Assembly: GCA_001897475.1 (NCBI GenBank)
Contig: MKSY01000010.1
Coordinates: 51,283 to 115,282, forward strand
Source of the DNA: Alphaproteobacteria bacterium 43-37
GTDB lineage: Bacteria > Pseudomonadota > Alphaproteobacteria > 43-37
DNA: 64,000 nt
Reading direction: 5' to 3'
Positions 33,093 to 42,821 of the stretch are shown in pieces. Both the position numbers and the translations under genes were made by a program. The number at the start of each line of letters is the position of its first letter. Within the stretch, counting starts at the first letter, position 1. The notes below the pieces were generated by a model. It was not told the DNA's origin. It did no database searches and worked only from the letters and a program-made list of their open reading frames with translations.

Positions 33093-34089
33093 CATCGGAT
33101 AATCTCGAAGGGTTCCACACAGGATTCTTATCCTTATCGACAACCATGGCTCGAATCCCTTCGAAAAACTCACCTCCGGTACAAAATCTTATACTTAACC
33201 TCAAGTCTCTTTGTAGAGCATCGGCGCGCGATAATCCTTTGGTTATGTCAAAATACTTTAATGTAACTTTTAAGCTTGTTGGCGAGCGTAACATAAGGGT
33301 TTCAAACATTTGTTTACAGAAACTATCTTGAGAACTTTGGGACAGCAGATGCATGATTTCTTCCATAGTGTTGGGACTAAAGCATGTGTTGATCCGATGC
33401 AGGTTTCTTTCAATGGGGCCTACTTTTGGAGAATAAGAATTTTGCTTGAGCCAGAATGTTAAGGATTGGGAAAACTCACTTGCTAAGGTCAAGGTGGATG
33501 TTTTGAGGAAAGATCTAAGGTCATCTAATTTTTCATGGTGTAACCCATGAGTGGCAAGCCCTAGGAATAGAGCATCATCCAAATCAATACGATCTCCTGT
33601 TAATCCTAAATAACGACCCGTGAACCCTGGCATTTGATTGTAGAAATAACCGGCGCCAATATCTGGGTAAAATCCAATGGCTGTTTCTGGCATCGCCATT
33701 AAGCCTGATGGTGTCATAATGCGGTGACTGCCATGACAAGAAATGCCCATTCCGCCACCAAAACACATGCCATCAATCAGAGCAATATAAGGTTTTTTCA
33801 AATTACCAATACGAAGATTAAGATTATATTCTAAGGCAAAATAGTTGTTTAAATAAATGGGTTGATCCCGATGTTCATAGGCTGCTTTGATATCGCCTCC
33901 TGCGCAAAAGGCTTTGTCGCAGCTGGAGTCCATCACGATAGCTTGGATATGTGAGGCGTGTTCAAATTGGGTGAGAGCATCGTGAATTCCTTGAACCATA
34001 TCCATTGAAAGGGCATTCAGAGCATTTGGCCGTTGCAGTGTTATCCAGCCACATACACCAATTTGTTCCACTAACAATTCATTTGTCAT
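33025..34089 (-). CDS. 3-hydroxyisobutyryl-CoA hydrolase (crotonase family)
   Basis: 354 residues. The crotonase fold has oxyanion-hole segments FCAGGD (61-66) and CFGGGMGIS (109-117), and MPETAIGFYPDIGAGY (133-148), whose Glu and Asp mark hydroxyisobutyryl-CoA hydrolases apart from enoyl-CoA hydratases. The length of about 350 also fits. The step belongs to valine breakdown; no other valine catabolic gene is nearby. Confidence 0.87.
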   Translation of the reverse strand: MTNELLVEQIGVCGWITLQRPNALNALSMDMVQGIHDALTQFEHASHIQAIVMDSSCDKAFCAGGDIKAAYEHRDQPIYLNNYFALEYNLNLRIGNLKKPYIALIDGMCFGGGMGISCHGSHRIMTPSGLMAMPETAIGFYPDIGAGYFYNQMPGFTGRYLGLTGDRIDLDDALFLGLATHGLHHEKLDDLRSFLKTSTLTLASEFSQSLTFWLKQNSYSPKVGPIERNLHRINTCFSPNTMEEIMHLLSQSSQDSFCKQMFETLMLRSPTSLKVTLKYFDITKGLSRADALQRDLRLSIRFCTGGEFFEGIRAMVVDKDKNPVWNPSRLSDVTDDLVESFVLDLEASTQKSFA

Positions 34090-34157
34090 TCTTGACTCTC
34101 TTTATAAAAACCCCCATCAGTATCACATGATTTTTCATTTTGGAGAAATAGAAGAAA

Positions 34158-35102
34158 ATGGCCGGCCCTATAAAAAAGAGCATTCTGGTTATTGCAGGGC
34201 CAACGGCATCTGGTAAAACCGATCTGGCCATGAGTGTTCAGACAAACTCCGTCATCATCAATGGCGATAGTCAACAATTATATAAATCATTTCCATGCCT
34301 GTCTGCTTTGCCAACTGTAGAGCAAATGTGCCAAAAGCCACATCGCCTATATGGCATTTTGGAAGCCCATCAAAAATGTGACGTTGCTGCTTGGACGCAA
34401 TGGGTGAAGGATGAAATTAGAAAGGCTCATGAAAATGAGGACTTGCCTATTATTGTGGGAGGAACAGGATTTTACCTCAATACACTCCTGGAAGGAATTA
34501 GCTTTATTCCGGACGTTCCGAATGAAGTTCGACAAAAAAGTCACGAAATTGAGCAGCGGTTGGGTTTAAGCAAGTTGTATGAGGACTTGCAGAAATTTGA
34601 CCCACCATTGTATGCGACCTTTAAGCCTAATGATCAAAGTCGTATTATTCGGGCATGGTGTGTTTATGTTGCCACACAGACGCCTCTTTCGACATTTCAA
34701 AATGGCCCCAAACAGGGCGGCATAATGGATGACTTCAATGTTATGATACTTGCTTTATCACCAAGCCCTCGCAGTGAACTTTATGCACGTATTGATACTC
34801 GTTTTGTTAGCATGATAAAACATGGGGCGATTGAGGAAATTCAATCGTTTAAAAAACTTGATTATTACGAGAGCTTACCGGCTTTTCGTGCCATTGGGGC
34901 AAAAGAAATAGATGCCTATTTGATGGGGAAAATTGGTCTTGAAGAAGCCGTAGCTCTTGGGCAGCAAAAATCACGTAATTATGCTAAGCGCCAACTCACT
35001 TGGATTCGTAATAAGCTTCCAAATGCGACTTTATGGGGTGATTTTGGAGATGAGAAGAGATCCCAAGAGTATTTACAAAGTCTATTGATTCATCGAACCT
35101 AA
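34158..35102 (+). CDS. miaA: tRNA dimethylallyltransferase
   Basis: 314 residues. It adds dimethylallyl to N6 of A37 in tRNAs reading UNN codons. The P-loop GPTASGKT (14-21), NGDSQQLY, the GGTGFYL substrate loop and the C-terminal SRNYAKRQLTWIRN helix are all present. It overlaps the convergent rsmE gene by 21 nt. Confidence 0.96.
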   Translation: MAGPIKKSILVIAGPTASGKTDLAMSVQTNSVIINGDSQQLYKSFPCLSALPTVEQMCQKPHRLYGILEAHQKCDVAAWTQWVKDEIRKAHENEDLPIIVGGTGFYLNTLLEGISFIPDVPNEVRQKSHEIEQRLGLSKLYEDLQKFDPPLYATFKPNDQSRIIRAWCVYVATQTPLSTFQNGPKQGGIMDDFNVMILALSPSPRSELYARIDTRFVSMIKHGAIEEIQSFKKLDYYESLPAFRAIGAKEIDAYLMGKIGLEEAVALGQQKSRNYAKRQLTWIRNKLPNATLWGDFGDEKRSQEYLQSLLIHRT

Positions 35103-35804
35103 AATAATAAGCCCCCCACAAACAATGGCAGCTGTTTCAGTCTTAAGAATGTTGGGTCCCAATGAAATGGGAACGGATGAAGGTAGGGATAAAATTATTT
35201 TTTTGTCTTCTACACTGATGCCACCTTCAGGGCCAATAAAAAATCCCAGATTGCCTGGCTCCATCTTATGATGAGCAAGGCTGGGATTGTCTGACCGCTC
35301 ATCTGCAACAAATAGAGTTGAGATAGTTGGTGCTTTAAGCTGAGAATCAACCCATTTGGTCAATGGCATTGGATCATAAATCCTTGGCATATCGAGACGT
35401 TCACATTGTTCGGTTGCTTCTTTTGCAATAAGCATAAGACGCTGCAAGTTAGTGTGTCTGAAATTAGAGCGTGTTGCTGCGACTATATGGATATCAGTTA
35501 TGCCTAGTTCAGTGAGTTTTTCAATGGCAAATTCAAGATTTTTGGGCTTAATCAAAGATAAAACCGCATGGTACCTTGGTCTATCGTCTGCCAAGGGAGT
35601 ACGCCGTTGTTTTTGAATCGTTAAAGTTGTTTTGCGTTTATGTGTTTCAATGAATGCTTCCCATTCGCCACTTTCTTGGTTAAAAACATGAATAATATCG
35701 CCATGCTTGCGACGCATAACGTGGACAACATAGTGGTTTGTTGCTTCATCCAAAAGGATGCATTGTCCTTGAGAAAGTGGGGTTGGTATGAACAGTCGAA
35801 TCAT
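35082..35804 (-). CDS. rsmE: 16S rRNA (uracil1498-N3)-methyltransferase
   Basis: 240 residues of the SPOUT class. An N-terminal PUA-like domain (RLFIPTPLSQGQ; HYVVHVMRRKHGD) is followed by the knotted domain with EKLTELGI, TEQCERLDMPRI and FFIGPEGGISVEDK near the SAM site. It lacks neighbours of related function. Confidence 0.93.
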   Translation of the reverse strand: MIRLFIPTPLSQGQCILLDEATNHYVVHVMRRKHGDIIHVFNQESGEWEAFIETHKRKTTLTIQKQRRTPLADDRPRYHAVLSLIKPKNLEFAIEKLTELGITDIHIVAATRSNFRHTNLQRLMLIAKEATEQCERLDMPRIYDPMPLTKWVDSQLKAPTISTLFVADERSDNPSLAHHKMEPGNLGFFIGPEGGISVEDKKIILSLPSSVPISLGPNILKTETAAIVCGGLIILGSMNQ

Positions 35805-35875
35805 GGATAAAAACCAGCGTTAGTTGAGGGGTAAAAAATTTTTGGATTTCCGCTTAGTATTTGTCAAGGAAAACG

Positions 35876-36751
35876 ATGATGGCCCTTAAAACCCATGTAA
35901 AAATGTTGTCTGAATTGTCACGGTTTGAAAAACCGATTGGTTATTTATTACTTTTTTATCCTTGTTTTTGGGGGTTGGTGATTGGATGTGATAATCTATT
36001 ACCAGATTTTTCTAATGTTGCACTGTTTTTCCTAGGCTCTGTTTTGATGCGTGGAGCAGGATGCACCTATAATGATTGGGTAGATGCACCTTTTGATCGG
36101 TCGGTCAAAAGAACTGCTAATCGGCCATTGGCAGCGCAAAAGATATCCCGTACTTTAGCCCTAGCGTGGATATTTGTTCAGCTGGGCTTAAGCTTGATTA
36201 TCTTATTAGCGCTTCCTTCTCAAATTATCATATGGGCTTTAGGTTCTCTTCCAATTGTGGGATTGTATCCTTGGGTTAAGCGTTTTAGTTCATTTCCACA
36301 ATTCATCCTGGGCTTGGCATTTAACTGGGGTGTTTTATTAGGGTGGCTGGTGTATCAACCAACCCTGAAATGGGCTCCCATATTTGTCTATTGTGCGGGT
36401 GCTTTCTGGACGTTAGCTTACGACACAATTTATGCATTACAGGACATTGAGGATGACTTGAAAATAGGTGTTCGTTCAACGGCTGTATTTTTTGCGAGCA
36501 AAAGCAAAATATTCATACAGATTTGTTATGTGTGTATGTGGTTCTTTTTATCTTTAGGGGTCTTATTTCTCGGTTGGCATTGGCTTTTTTATGTCTATGT
36601 GTCACTGTTGGGATTGGGTGTTTGGTTTATTTTAAGTAAAATGAATCTGGAAAATTCACAAGACTGTCTTGCGGCCTTTAAGGCGAATCATTACATTGGG
36701 CTTTTAGTATTAGTAGGACTTATCGGGTCAAAGCTGTGGAAGTGGTTATAG
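35876..36751 (+). CDS. ubiA: 4-hydroxybenzoate polyprenyltransferase
   Basis: 291 residues from ATG 35876, with AAGGA 5 nt upstream. An eight-helix membrane enzyme that prenylates 4-hydroxybenzoate in ubiquinone synthesis. Both Mg-diphosphate motifs are present: NDWVDAPFDRSVKRT (N/D-rich motif 1) and DTIYALQDIEDD (motif 2). It begins the rightward run that continues through the lipid A genes. Confidence 0.95.
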   Translation: MMALKTHVKMLSELSRFEKPIGYLLLFYPCFWGLVIGCDNLLPDFSNVALFFLGSVLMRGAGCTYNDWVDAPFDRSVKRTANRPLAAQKISRTLALAWIFVQLGLSLIILLALPSQIIIWALGSLPIVGLYPWVKRFSSFPQFILGLAFNWGVLLGWLVYQPTLKWAPIFVYCAGAFWTLAYDTIYALQDIEDDLKIGVRSTAVFFASKSKIFIQICYVCMWFFLSLGVLFLGWHWLFYVYVSLLGLGVWFILSKMNLENSQDCLAAFKANHYIGLLVLVGLIGSKLWKWL

Positions 36752-36771
36752 AGAAAAGCAGAAAAGATACC

Positions 36772-38088
36772 ATGTTAGCTGAACAGCTAGTGGATTTAGC
36801 GCGCCGGGAAGGAGCATTTGAAGCGGATGTTGTCATCTCACGAGGTGTAGAAACCTCAACGCGCATGGCTAATGGCCATTTTGAGCGGACAATACAATCC
36901 GAGAATCAAGCTGTTGGCCTAAGGGTATTTGTCGGGAAAAGGCAAGCTATTGTCAGTTTTGGGCAGCTTGATCTGGAAGTTATGCAAAAAATGGCTGCTC
37001 AAGCTGTTGCTATGGCTAAGCTGTTGCCGGAGGATCCTTGTACAGGATTGTTATCTCCCACATTTAAAAAGGAAAAGGACGACTGTTCATGGCACCCCTA
37101 TTTGGATAACCTAAAGCAACAAGAAAAGCATGTTCAAGAAATGGAACAGGCTGCTTTAGAAATTCCACAGATCCAAAGAACGTGGTCGGTCGAAGCTTCA
37201 TGTCAGGCGACAATTACAACCTATGCTCAACAGGGATGGGTGGCTCAAAAATGGAAAACAATGTTTGGCCGGTCAGTCGTTACGGTAGCAGCTGATAAAG
37301 ACCAAATGGAACGAGACTATGATTACTCAATGGCCACTAATTTTAATCATCTGCGAGATCATAGAGAAGTGGCCATTTCTGCAGCACGTATAAGCGCATC
37401 GAAGCTTGGGGCTCAAACTCTTAAACCCCAGGTATTGCCTGTAATTTTTACCACAAAAATTATGAGACGCTTTTGGGCCATTATTGTCAGCGCCTTATCA
37501 GGAAATGCGGTTGCCAATCGATCTTCGTTCTTATGGGACGCAATGGGCCAAGAAATTTTCGCATCAAGCTTAACGATGACAGATGTTCCTTTACTAAAAG
37601 ATGGTTTGGAATCCAAACTGTTTGATTGCGAAGGTCAACAAACAGAGCCTCTGGTGTTAATCAAATCAGGCGTTATTCAAAGCTGGCTTCTAGATGGACA
37701 CGCTGCAAGGCGGCTTGGATTAAGCCCACAGGCAAATGCTTCAAGGTCAATTGGCTCAGCTCCTTACCCAACTTCCTCCAACGTTATTGTCCATTCGGGT
37801 GAAAATAGAGAAAAAGCCATGAGGTCAGTTGAAAAGGGGTTATTAGTTTCAGAATTGATTGGCAGTGGTTTTAACCCAGTAACAGGTGATTTTAGTTATG
37901 GTGTATCGGGCCATTTTATCGAAAAAGGGGTTGTTGCTCACTCTGTGCACAAAATGACCATAGCGGGTAATATTAAAGACCTTTTTAGCAAAATAAGATT
38001 GTGGGATGATAGTGAGACCGGGCATGCTATCATTACACCTTCTGGAATGGTTGATGAACTCACCATAAGCGGTTCATCAGGAAGTTAG
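36772..38088 (+). CDS. pmbA: TldD/PmbA family protease
   Basis: 438 residues from ATG 36772, which matches the usual family N-terminus; GTG at 36736 would overlap ubiA. PmbA (TldE) pairs with the metal-bearing TldD and is itself without the HExxxH motif, as here. It has the FRxS-like stretch SRSIGSAPYPTSSN and the closing VSGHFIEKGVVAHSVHKMTIAGN. The pair processes peptides such as microcins and antitoxins. No tldD is in the window. The msbA start follows its stop directly. Confidence 0.9.
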   Translation: MLAEQLVDLARREGAFEADVVISRGVETSTRMANGHFERTIQSENQAVGLRVFVGKRQAIVSFGQLDLEVMQKMAAQAVAMAKLLPEDPCTGLLSPTFKKEKDDCSWHPYLDNLKQQEKHVQEMEQAALEIPQIQRTWSVEASCQATITTYAQQGWVAQKWKTMFGRSVVTVAADKDQMERDYDYSMATNFNHLRDHREVAISAARISASKLGAQTLKPQVLPVIFTTKIMRRFWAIIVSALSGNAVANRSSFLWDAMGQEIFASSLTMTDVPLLKDGLESKLFDCEGQQTEPLVLIKSGVIQSWLLDGHAARRLGLSPQANASRSIGSAPYPTSSNVIVHSGENREKAMRSVEKGLLVSELIGSGFNPVTGDFSYGVSGHFIEKGVVAHSVHKMTIAGNIKDLFSKIRLWDDSETGHAIITPSGMVDELTISGSSGS

Positions 38089-39843
38089 ATGTCAAAAATA
38101 ATGAATAATGGAAGCGTATATATTCTCAAGAGACTCATTCGTGAGCACATCAGGCCATATATGCCAAAATTGCTGCTGGCCTTTTTGTTTATGGCGCTTG
38201 CAGCAGGTTCAACGGCAGCCATGGCAAAGTTCCTACAGCCAGTTATTGATAACATCTTTATGCAGCGGCAAATGGAATACCTTTTTCCGGTTGGGTTTAT
38301 GGTCTTAGGTGTGTTTTTCCTCAAAGGTTTTTCAAGTTATGGTGAGTCTATCACTATGAATTTTGTGGGGCAGCGTATTATTGCTGACTTACAGGCAAGG
38401 TTGTTTGCGCATTTTACCTATGCTGATTTTGGTGACATACAGAAAATGCCAACTGGGGAACTGATTTCTAGATTTACGAACGATGTGTGGTTATTGCGTA
38501 ATGCTGTTTCCACAACGCTGACAGGAATTGGTAAAGATGCTCTAACGCTCATTTTCTTAATAACGGTGATGTTTTACCAGGATTGGAAATTGTCCTGCAT
38601 TGCTTTTTTTGCATTTCCGACAGCTTTACTCCCAATCATTCGTATTGGCCGCCGTATGCGACGCATTACCACGACATCTCAAAAAGAAAACGCGCAATGG
38701 ACAACGATGCTGGAGCAAGTGTTTCAAGGTGCGAGACTTATCCGCGCTTATGGAATGGAGGAATATGAAATTAAGAGAGCCAATCAAATGATTGATCAAT
38801 TGTTTTGGCTCAATCAAAAAAGCTGTCGTATCCGCTCTGCCTCGCATCCTGTTATGGAAGGATTAGGCGGGTTGGCAGTGGTGTCTGTCATATTGTATGG
38901 CGGCTATCAAGTTATTTTGGCTCAACAAACGACAGGAGCATTTGTTTCGTTTATTGCGGCTCTTCTGTTAGCCTATGAACCTATGAAACGATTGGCCCAC
39001 CTGAATAACAATTTGCAGGAAGGTGTTTCTGCGGCTATCCGTTTGTTTAAAGATTTGGACCATCCCCCTCAGGTCGTGGATAAATTAGACGCGCATGTTT
39101 TGGGAAAATCAAAAGGGGAAGTGGCATTTGAAAATGTTTCATTCCGCTATGAAACTTCCAGTGAACCTGTTCTAAATAACATTTCGTTTGTTATGTCTCC
39201 TGGAAAAAAACTTGCTCTCGTCGGACCAAGCGGTGGTGGCAAATCAACCATCATGAATTTGATCCCGCGCTTTTATGACGTGGGTGTAGGGAAGATCTTG
39301 GTTGATGGCATGGATATTCGTGAGGTAACGCGTAAATCATTAAGGGAAAATATTGCTTTGGTAAGTCAGGAGATAACCCTTTTTGATGATACCATTGCGG
39401 CTAACATTGCCTATGGTAAGCCCAATGCTCAAATGGAAGATATTATTTGGGCTGCAAAGGCAGCTGCTGCACATGATTTTATCGAAGCCTTGCCTGAAGG
39501 ATATCAAACACCAGTTGGCGAAGGAGGGTTTAAGCTATCTGGGGGGCAACGTCAAAGGTTGTCTATAGCAAGAGCCATGATCAAAGATGCGCCTATTTTA
39601 TTGTTGGATGAAGCCACTTCGGCTTTGGATATTGAATCTGAGCGACTTATCCAAGAGGCGCTTGAAAAGCTCATGATTGGTCGCTCGGTATTAGTCATCG
39701 CACATCGTTTATCAACCATACAAACTTCTGATGAAATCCTCGTTGTGGATGGGGGCAAAATCATCGAAAGAGGCAAGCACGACGACCTGCTTAAACTAAA
39801 AGGAACATATTTTCGTTTGGCCCATAAACAGGAGCCGCAATAG
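38089..39843 (+). CDS. msbA: MsbA-type lipid A exporter (ABC transporter)
   Basis: 584 residues: six membrane helices (about 20-300) fused to an ATPase domain. Walker A GPSGGGKST, signature LSGGQRQRLSIARA and Walker B ILLLDEATSALD are intact. The homodimer flips lipid A-core across the inner membrane. Position at the head of DUF374-waaA-lpxK supports MsbA over other ABC half-exporters. Confidence 0.9.
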   Translation: MSKIMNNGSVYILKRLIREHIRPYMPKLLLAFLFMALAAGSTAAMAKFLQPVIDNIFMQRQMEYLFPVGFMVLGVFFLKGFSSYGESITMNFVGQRIIADLQARLFAHFTYADFGDIQKMPTGELISRFTNDVWLLRNAVSTTLTGIGKDALTLIFLITVMFYQDWKLSCIAFFAFPTALLPIIRIGRRMRRITTTSQKENAQWTTMLEQVFQGARLIRAYGMEEYEIKRANQMIDQLFWLNQKSCRIRSASHPVMEGLGGLAVVSVILYGGYQVILAQQTTGAFVSFIAALLLAYEPMKRLAHLNNNLQEGVSAAIRLFKDLDHPPQVVDKLDAHVLGKSKGEVAFENVSFRYETSSEPVLNNISFVMSPGKKLALVGPSGGGKSTIMNLIPRFYDVGVGKILVDGMDIREVTRKSLRENIALVSQEITLFDDTIAANIAYGKPNAQMEDIIWAAKAAAAHDFIEALPEGYQTPVGEGGFKLSGGQRQRLSIARAMIKDAPILLLDEATSALDIESERLIQEALEKLMIGRSVLVIAHRLSTIQTSDEILVVDGGKIIERGKHDDLLKLKGTYFRLAHKQEPQ

Positions 39844-40518
39844 GTGAAGCAGTTTGTTAAAAAACTTATACGGCATGAGATGTTTTTTAACAGTTTAACA
39901 TGGCTAGCTGCTGCATATATTCGCTTTGTCTATAGGACAACACGGTGGGTGACGATTCATAGTGAAATACCGGCCGATTTGGTTAAAGAAAAAGAGGGAT
40001 TTATTGTCAGTTTGTGGCATCAAAGGCTGTTTATGGCTGTTTGTGGTTGGGTTTATCCGGCACCTTTGTCAATGATTATTTCAATGCATAATGATGGCCA
40101 ACTTATTGCAAAGACCGTTGAACGTTTTGGCATTTTATGGATAGCAGGCTCAACTTCTAGAGGTGGGGTGCAGGCCCTCAAAAGTGCTATTCGTCGATTA
40201 AAGGCTGGGGAGGTTGTAGGTATTACACCGGATGGCCCTCGTGGACCTAGGTTAAAAGCTCAATCGGGAGTGATTGCCATGGCACAAATGAGCGATGTTC
40301 CTATTTTACCTTTCACCTACGCAATGACACATGAGATTACACTAAACACTTGGGATGAATTTAAATTTCCTCTACCATTTGGTAAAGGCATTATACTATG
40401 GGGGAGGCCATTTAACACGAAGAAGAAGCAATTAGAAGAGGCTCAACAATTGTTGGAGCATGAAATGGAGGCCTTGCAAAAGGAAGCAGCCTTAAAGCTT
40501 CGTTCGTTGGAGATTTGA
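39844..40518 (+). CDS. DUF374 lysophospholipid acyltransferase family protein
   Basis: 224 residues from GTG directly after the msbA stop. It resembles LPLAT enzymes: WHQRLFMAV in place of the HX4D region, GSTSRGG, and TPDGPRGPR. In many alphaproteobacteria DUF374 is encoded just before waaA. A role in lipid A acylation or transfer is inferred from context; a biochemical activity is not established. Confidence 0.87.
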   Translation: MKQFVKKLIRHEMFFNSLTWLAAAYIRFVYRTTRWVTIHSEIPADLVKEKEGFIVSLWHQRLFMAVCGWVYPAPLSMIISMHNDGQLIAKTVERFGILWIAGSTSRGGVQALKSAIRRLKAGEVVGITPDGPRGPRLKAQSGVIAMAQMSDVPILPFTYAMTHEITLNTWDEFKFPLPFGKGIILWGRPFNTKKKQLEEAQQLLEHEMEALQKEAALKLRSLEI

Positions 40519-41790
40519 GTGATGATATGGATTTATAGAGTTTTAACAAAGCTTTTGAAACCGCTTATTACGTATCATATGGGCAAAAGGTTAAAAAAGG
40601 GTAAGGAGCATCCTGAAAGAATTCAAGAGCGGTTTGGCATTATTAACAAGCCTCGCCCGGAAGGATTTTTGATCTGGCTTCATGCTGCCAGTGTGGGGGA
40701 GGCTCTGTCTTCGCTTCCGCTCATCAAAAGGCTCCAGCAGGATTTCCCTGAAGCATGTTTTCTTCTAACCACTGGGACAATATCCTCTGCGCAAATCATG
40801 CACCAACATATGAATGAGCGATGCTTTCATCAATTTATCCCCATTGATCTACCAGATGCTGTTCAAAGGTTTTTAAATCATTGGCAACCAGACCTTGTGC
40901 TTTGGATCGAATCGGATTTGTGGCCAAATATTCTAGATGGCATTAAAAAAAGAGGTATAAAAGCCTTTTTAATCAATGCGAGACTTTCGGATAGATCCTT
41001 TAAAATATGGCGCTATTTTAAGTTTTTTGCTCAGCCCTTGCTGAGCGTTTTTTATCATATTTATGCGCAATCTGTGGACCAAGCTAGTCGATTTGAATAT
41101 TTAGGTGCAAAGAGAGTTTCTGTTTTGGGGAATTTAAAATTTTCAGCGCCACCTCTAGCGTGTAACTCTGAAGGGCTTCAAAAATTTCGAGAAAGTGTGG
41201 CAAACAGGAAAGTTTTTTTGGCTGCTAGCACACACGCAGGTGAAGAAGAGGCCGCGATTAAAGCCCATCTGATTCTCAAAAAATACTTTTCCAATATCTT
41301 AACGTTGATTGCACCACGGCACCCACATCGTGCCGATTCTATTGAGGGTTTGATTAACCAGAATGGATTAACTGTTACTAAGCGAACGAATAAACCGTTA
41401 CCTTCCGTGGAAACAGATATCTTCATATGCGATACGTTAGGAGAAATGGGCCTGTTTTATCAAGTGGCGCCTGTTGTATTTTTAGGCGGGTCACTTGTTC
41501 CAATAGGTGGCCACAACGTTATTGAGCCGGCACATTTTGATTGTGTAATCCTTCATGGGCCCAATGGGCAAAATTTTCAAGAAACAACCGATCGGTTTGT
41601 GAGTGCTCAGGCTATGATCATGGTTCATTCGGCTGAAGAAATAGCAGCACAATATAAGCTTCTGATTGAAAACCCTGAAATTCATGAGCGTATCAGCAAA
41701 GCAGCGCAGCAAATTGCACTGAGCCATGATATGGCTTTAGAAACACTTGTTTCTGATTTGTCTAAAGAAATTAGGTTGCATGCTTATTAA
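40519..41790 (+). CDS. waaA: 3-deoxy-D-manno-octulosonic acid transferase
   Basis: 423 residues; GTG at 40519 or ATG at 40522, both after a GGAG site. A GT-B glycosyltransferase that adds Kdo to lipid IVA. It has an N-terminal membrane segment, LIWLHAASVGE with the catalytic Glu, ESDLWPN, and the donor-site GGSLVPIGGHNVIEPA. It abuts DUF374 and overlaps lpxK by 11 nt. Confidence 0.95.
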   Translation: MMIWIYRVLTKLLKPLITYHMGKRLKKGKEHPERIQERFGIINKPRPEGFLIWLHAASVGEALSSLPLIKRLQQDFPEACFLLTTGTISSAQIMHQHMNERCFHQFIPIDLPDAVQRFLNHWQPDLVLWIESDLWPNILDGIKKRGIKAFLINARLSDRSFKIWRYFKFFAQPLLSVFYHIYAQSVDQASRFEYLGAKRVSVLGNLKFSAPPLACNSEGLQKFRESVANRKVFLAASTHAGEEEAAIKAHLILKKYFSNILTLIAPRHPHRADSIEGLINQNGLTVTKRTNKPLPSVETDIFICDTLGEMGLFYQVAPVVFLGGSLVPIGGHNVIEPAHFDCVILHGPNGQNFQETTDRFVSAQAMIMVHSAEEIAAQYKLLIENPEIHERISKAAQQIALSHDMALETLVSDLSKEIRLHAY

Positions 41791-42760
41791 ATTACGGCAG
41801 CCAAAGTTCTGGCAAAAACCTGGCTTGTTCACCTGGCTTTTGTATCCATGTTCACTCCTCTATGGCGGGGTGGTTTCTGTTGTCATAAGATGGAAAAAGC
41901 CACGTGAGCTTCCCATAAAAAGTATATGTGTGGGCAACGTCATTATGGGGGGTGCTGGGAAAACACCTATTACTCTGGCTATTATTGAGCTCCTGTGCAA
42001 CAAAAACATAAATGCGCAGATTGTTTTTAAAGCCTATCAAGCTCCAGTAAAACAGGCTATTTATGTCAACGAAAATTCAAAAAATGCAATGGATATTGGC
42101 GATGAACCATGCATGGTAGCGCACAAAGGAATTCCTACTTGGGTTGGATCTTCTAGGTTTGAAGCAGCGATGAAGGCCTATCAAGCTGGTGCAGATACAA
42201 TCGTTTTTGACGATGGTTTCCAGGATCTTTCTGTCAATATTGATATTCGTGGCCTTATTTTTGATCCTTTACTTAACCTTTGCCATGTTTTTCCAGCTGG
42301 GCCATTGCGAGAGCCGCTTAATGCAGCCTTGAAGCGAGCGGATGTTCTTTTTGTTGATGAAAAATATACCACTCATGATTTGCCTCAATCAAAAGACATT
42401 ATTTATTACAAAAGGGTCATTGATTTTGAGACAAACTTTAAAAAGGAAGCGCCTACCCTTGCTTTTTGCGGTATTGGTAATCCTAAACAATTTGAAGAAA
42501 TGTTAATCGCAAATAACACCAATTTGGTGGAATTCTTAACGTTTCCCGATCATCATAAATACCGTCCTAATGATATAGAAAACATCATTAGGATTGCAAA
42601 ACTAAAAAAATTGCAGGTGATTACAACCGAAAAAGATATTGTTAAAATCCCAGAAAAATATGCTTCCCTAATTAAAATAGTTAGTCTAAGAGTTAACTTT
42701 GTGGATCAAAAAAAAGCTCTCAAAGTATTTTTACGTGATAAAGCTCTCAAAAGGCCTTAA
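41780..42760 (+). CDS. lpxK: tetraacyldisaccharide 4'-kinase
   Basis: 326 residues from ATG 41780 inside the end of waaA, with AGG 5 nt upstream; this matches the typical start (LRQPKFWQ). It phosphorylates the 4' position of the lipid A precursor. The P-loop NVIMGGAGKTP and the DDGFQDLSV segment are present. Confidence 0.95.
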   Translation: MLIKLRQPKFWQKPGLFTWLLYPCSLLYGGVVSVVIRWKKPRELPIKSICVGNVIMGGAGKTPITLAIIELLCNKNINAQIVFKAYQAPVKQAIYVNENSKNAMDIGDEPCMVAHKGIPTWVGSSRFEAAMKAYQAGADTIVFDDGFQDLSVNIDIRGLIFDPLLNLCHVFPAGPLREPLNAALKRADVLFVDEKYTTHDLPQSKDIIYYKRVIDFETNFKKEAPTLAFCGIGNPKQFEEMLIANNTNLVEFLTFPDHHKYRPNDIENIIRIAKLKKLQVITTEKDIVKIPEKYASLIKIVSLRVNFVDQKKALKVFLRDKALKRP

Positions 42761-42821
42761 GTGGTTGTTAAATGATTTTGTGCATGATAAAATTCATCGG
42801 CCTTGCGTTGGGATATAGGCA